A stretch of DNA of 5,397 nt from Chitinophagaceae bacterium (GTDB lineage Bacteria; Bacteroidota; Bacteroidia; Chitinophagales; Chitinophagaceae), in assembly GCA_025362915.1 (NCBI GenBank), contig JANYEU010000172.1, forward strand, positions 1 through 5,397. The letters are read 5' to 3'. Both the position numbers and the translations under genes were made by a program. Of this stretch, positions 5,057-5,397 are shown piece after piece. Below the pieces are notes generated by a model. It did not search any database. It was not told the origin of the DNA and saw only the letters and a program-made list of their open reading frames with translations. The stretch's first letter is position 1, and each line of letters starts with the position of its first letter.

Positions 5057-5397
5057 ATGTTAAACCGCGATACATTGTTACAGGCCTATAGGCTGATGGT
5101 CACGGCGAAAGCTATGGGTGACACCTTTGACGCAAATAGACTGGCTTGCAAATACGAACATTCCACATCTCGCGGCCATGAGGCCATACAGATAGCTACC
5201 GGTCTTCAATTGTTGCCTTGCGACTGGGTAAGCCCTTATTACCGTGATGATAGCATGTTGCTATCCATCGGCTTTTCAATGTACGAATTAATGTTACAAT
5301 TACTAGCCAAAAAGGATGATCCTTTTTCCGCTGGTCGTTCATATTATAGTCATCCAAGCAATAAAGATGGCATCAGACCGTCTATCATTCACCAGAG
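5057..5397 (+). CDS. 2-oxoacid dehydrogenase E1 component, branched-chain type, N-terminal part (cut by window edge)
   Basis: The frame is open from ATG 5057 to the right edge (113 full codons plus two bases). It matches the start of the thiamine-diphosphate-dependent E1 alpha fold of 2-oxoisovalerate-type dehydrogenases, which decarboxylate branched-chain 2-oxo acids and pass the acyl group to E2 lipoyl domains. Visible signatures are YRLMVTAKAM at 11-20, KYEHSTSRGHEAIQIATG at 32-49, DWVSPYYRDDSMLL at 56-69 (the family's YYR cofactor-site segment) and AKKDDPFSAGRSYYSHP at 84-100. This style is typical of the Bacteroidota proteins in which alpha and beta parts are fused into one chain of roughly 650-700 residues; the fusion itself lies outside the window. 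No Shine-Dalgarno site precedes the ATG. It lies 45 bp behind the FAH-family gene, with no terminator between. Confidence 0.9.
   Translation, partial: MLNRDTLLQAYRLMVTAKAMGDTFDANRLACKYEHSTSRGHEAIQIATGLQLLPCDWVSPYYRDDSMLLSIGFSMYELMLQLLAKKDDPFSAGRSYYSHPSNKDGIRPSIIHQ

Overview
The window looks like an ordinary chromosomal segment of a Bacteroidota bacterium, most likely from Chitinophagales or a relative. The evidence is the AT-leaning sequence, weak or absent Shine-Dalgarno sites, two promoter elements matching the Bacteroidota -7 consensus TAnnTTTG, a fused-type 2-oxoacid dehydrogenase E1 of the Bacteroidota kind, and a small secreted protein with a PFDGG C-terminal sorting-type signal. The taxonomic placement is inferred from protein style, not from a search.

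Layout from left to right: a 22-bp tandem array (1-141) runs in from beyond the left edge and stops just past the end of ftsY (minus strand, 148-1104), which encodes the SRP receptor GTPase. A 207-bp divergent gap holding an imperfect inverted repeat separates ftsY from a plus-strand SirB1/transglutaminase-like gene (1312-2181). Next come a heptad-based palindrome, a consensus -7 promoter and a Sfp-type phosphopantetheinyl transferase gene (2275-2952). That gene converges on a small minus-strand gene for a secreted glycine-rich protein (3054-3314), and a stem-loop region lies between the two ends. A 383-bp gap containing a large composite palindrome (3531-3581) leads to pth (3698-4276), peptidyl-tRNA hydrolase. 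It is followed by a fumarylacetoacetate hydrolase family gene (4397-5011) and, 45 bp later, the first 113 codons of a branched-chain-type 2-oxoacid dehydrogenase E1 gene that runs off the right edge.

The genes do not form one pathway. FtsY (membrane targeting), Pth (peptidyl-tRNA recycling) and the phosphopantetheinyl transferase (carrier-protein activation) are housekeeping functions in separate transcription units. Only the FAH-family enzyme and the E1 gene are close enough to suggest shared transcription, and both could act on 2-oxo acids.

I see no convincing new multi-gene system. The most interesting items are non-coding or small: the 22-bp array behind ftsY, the composite palindrome upstream of pth, the heptad palindrome, two promoters placed so close to their ATG that the transcripts may be leaderless, and the small PFDGG-tailed secreted protein.
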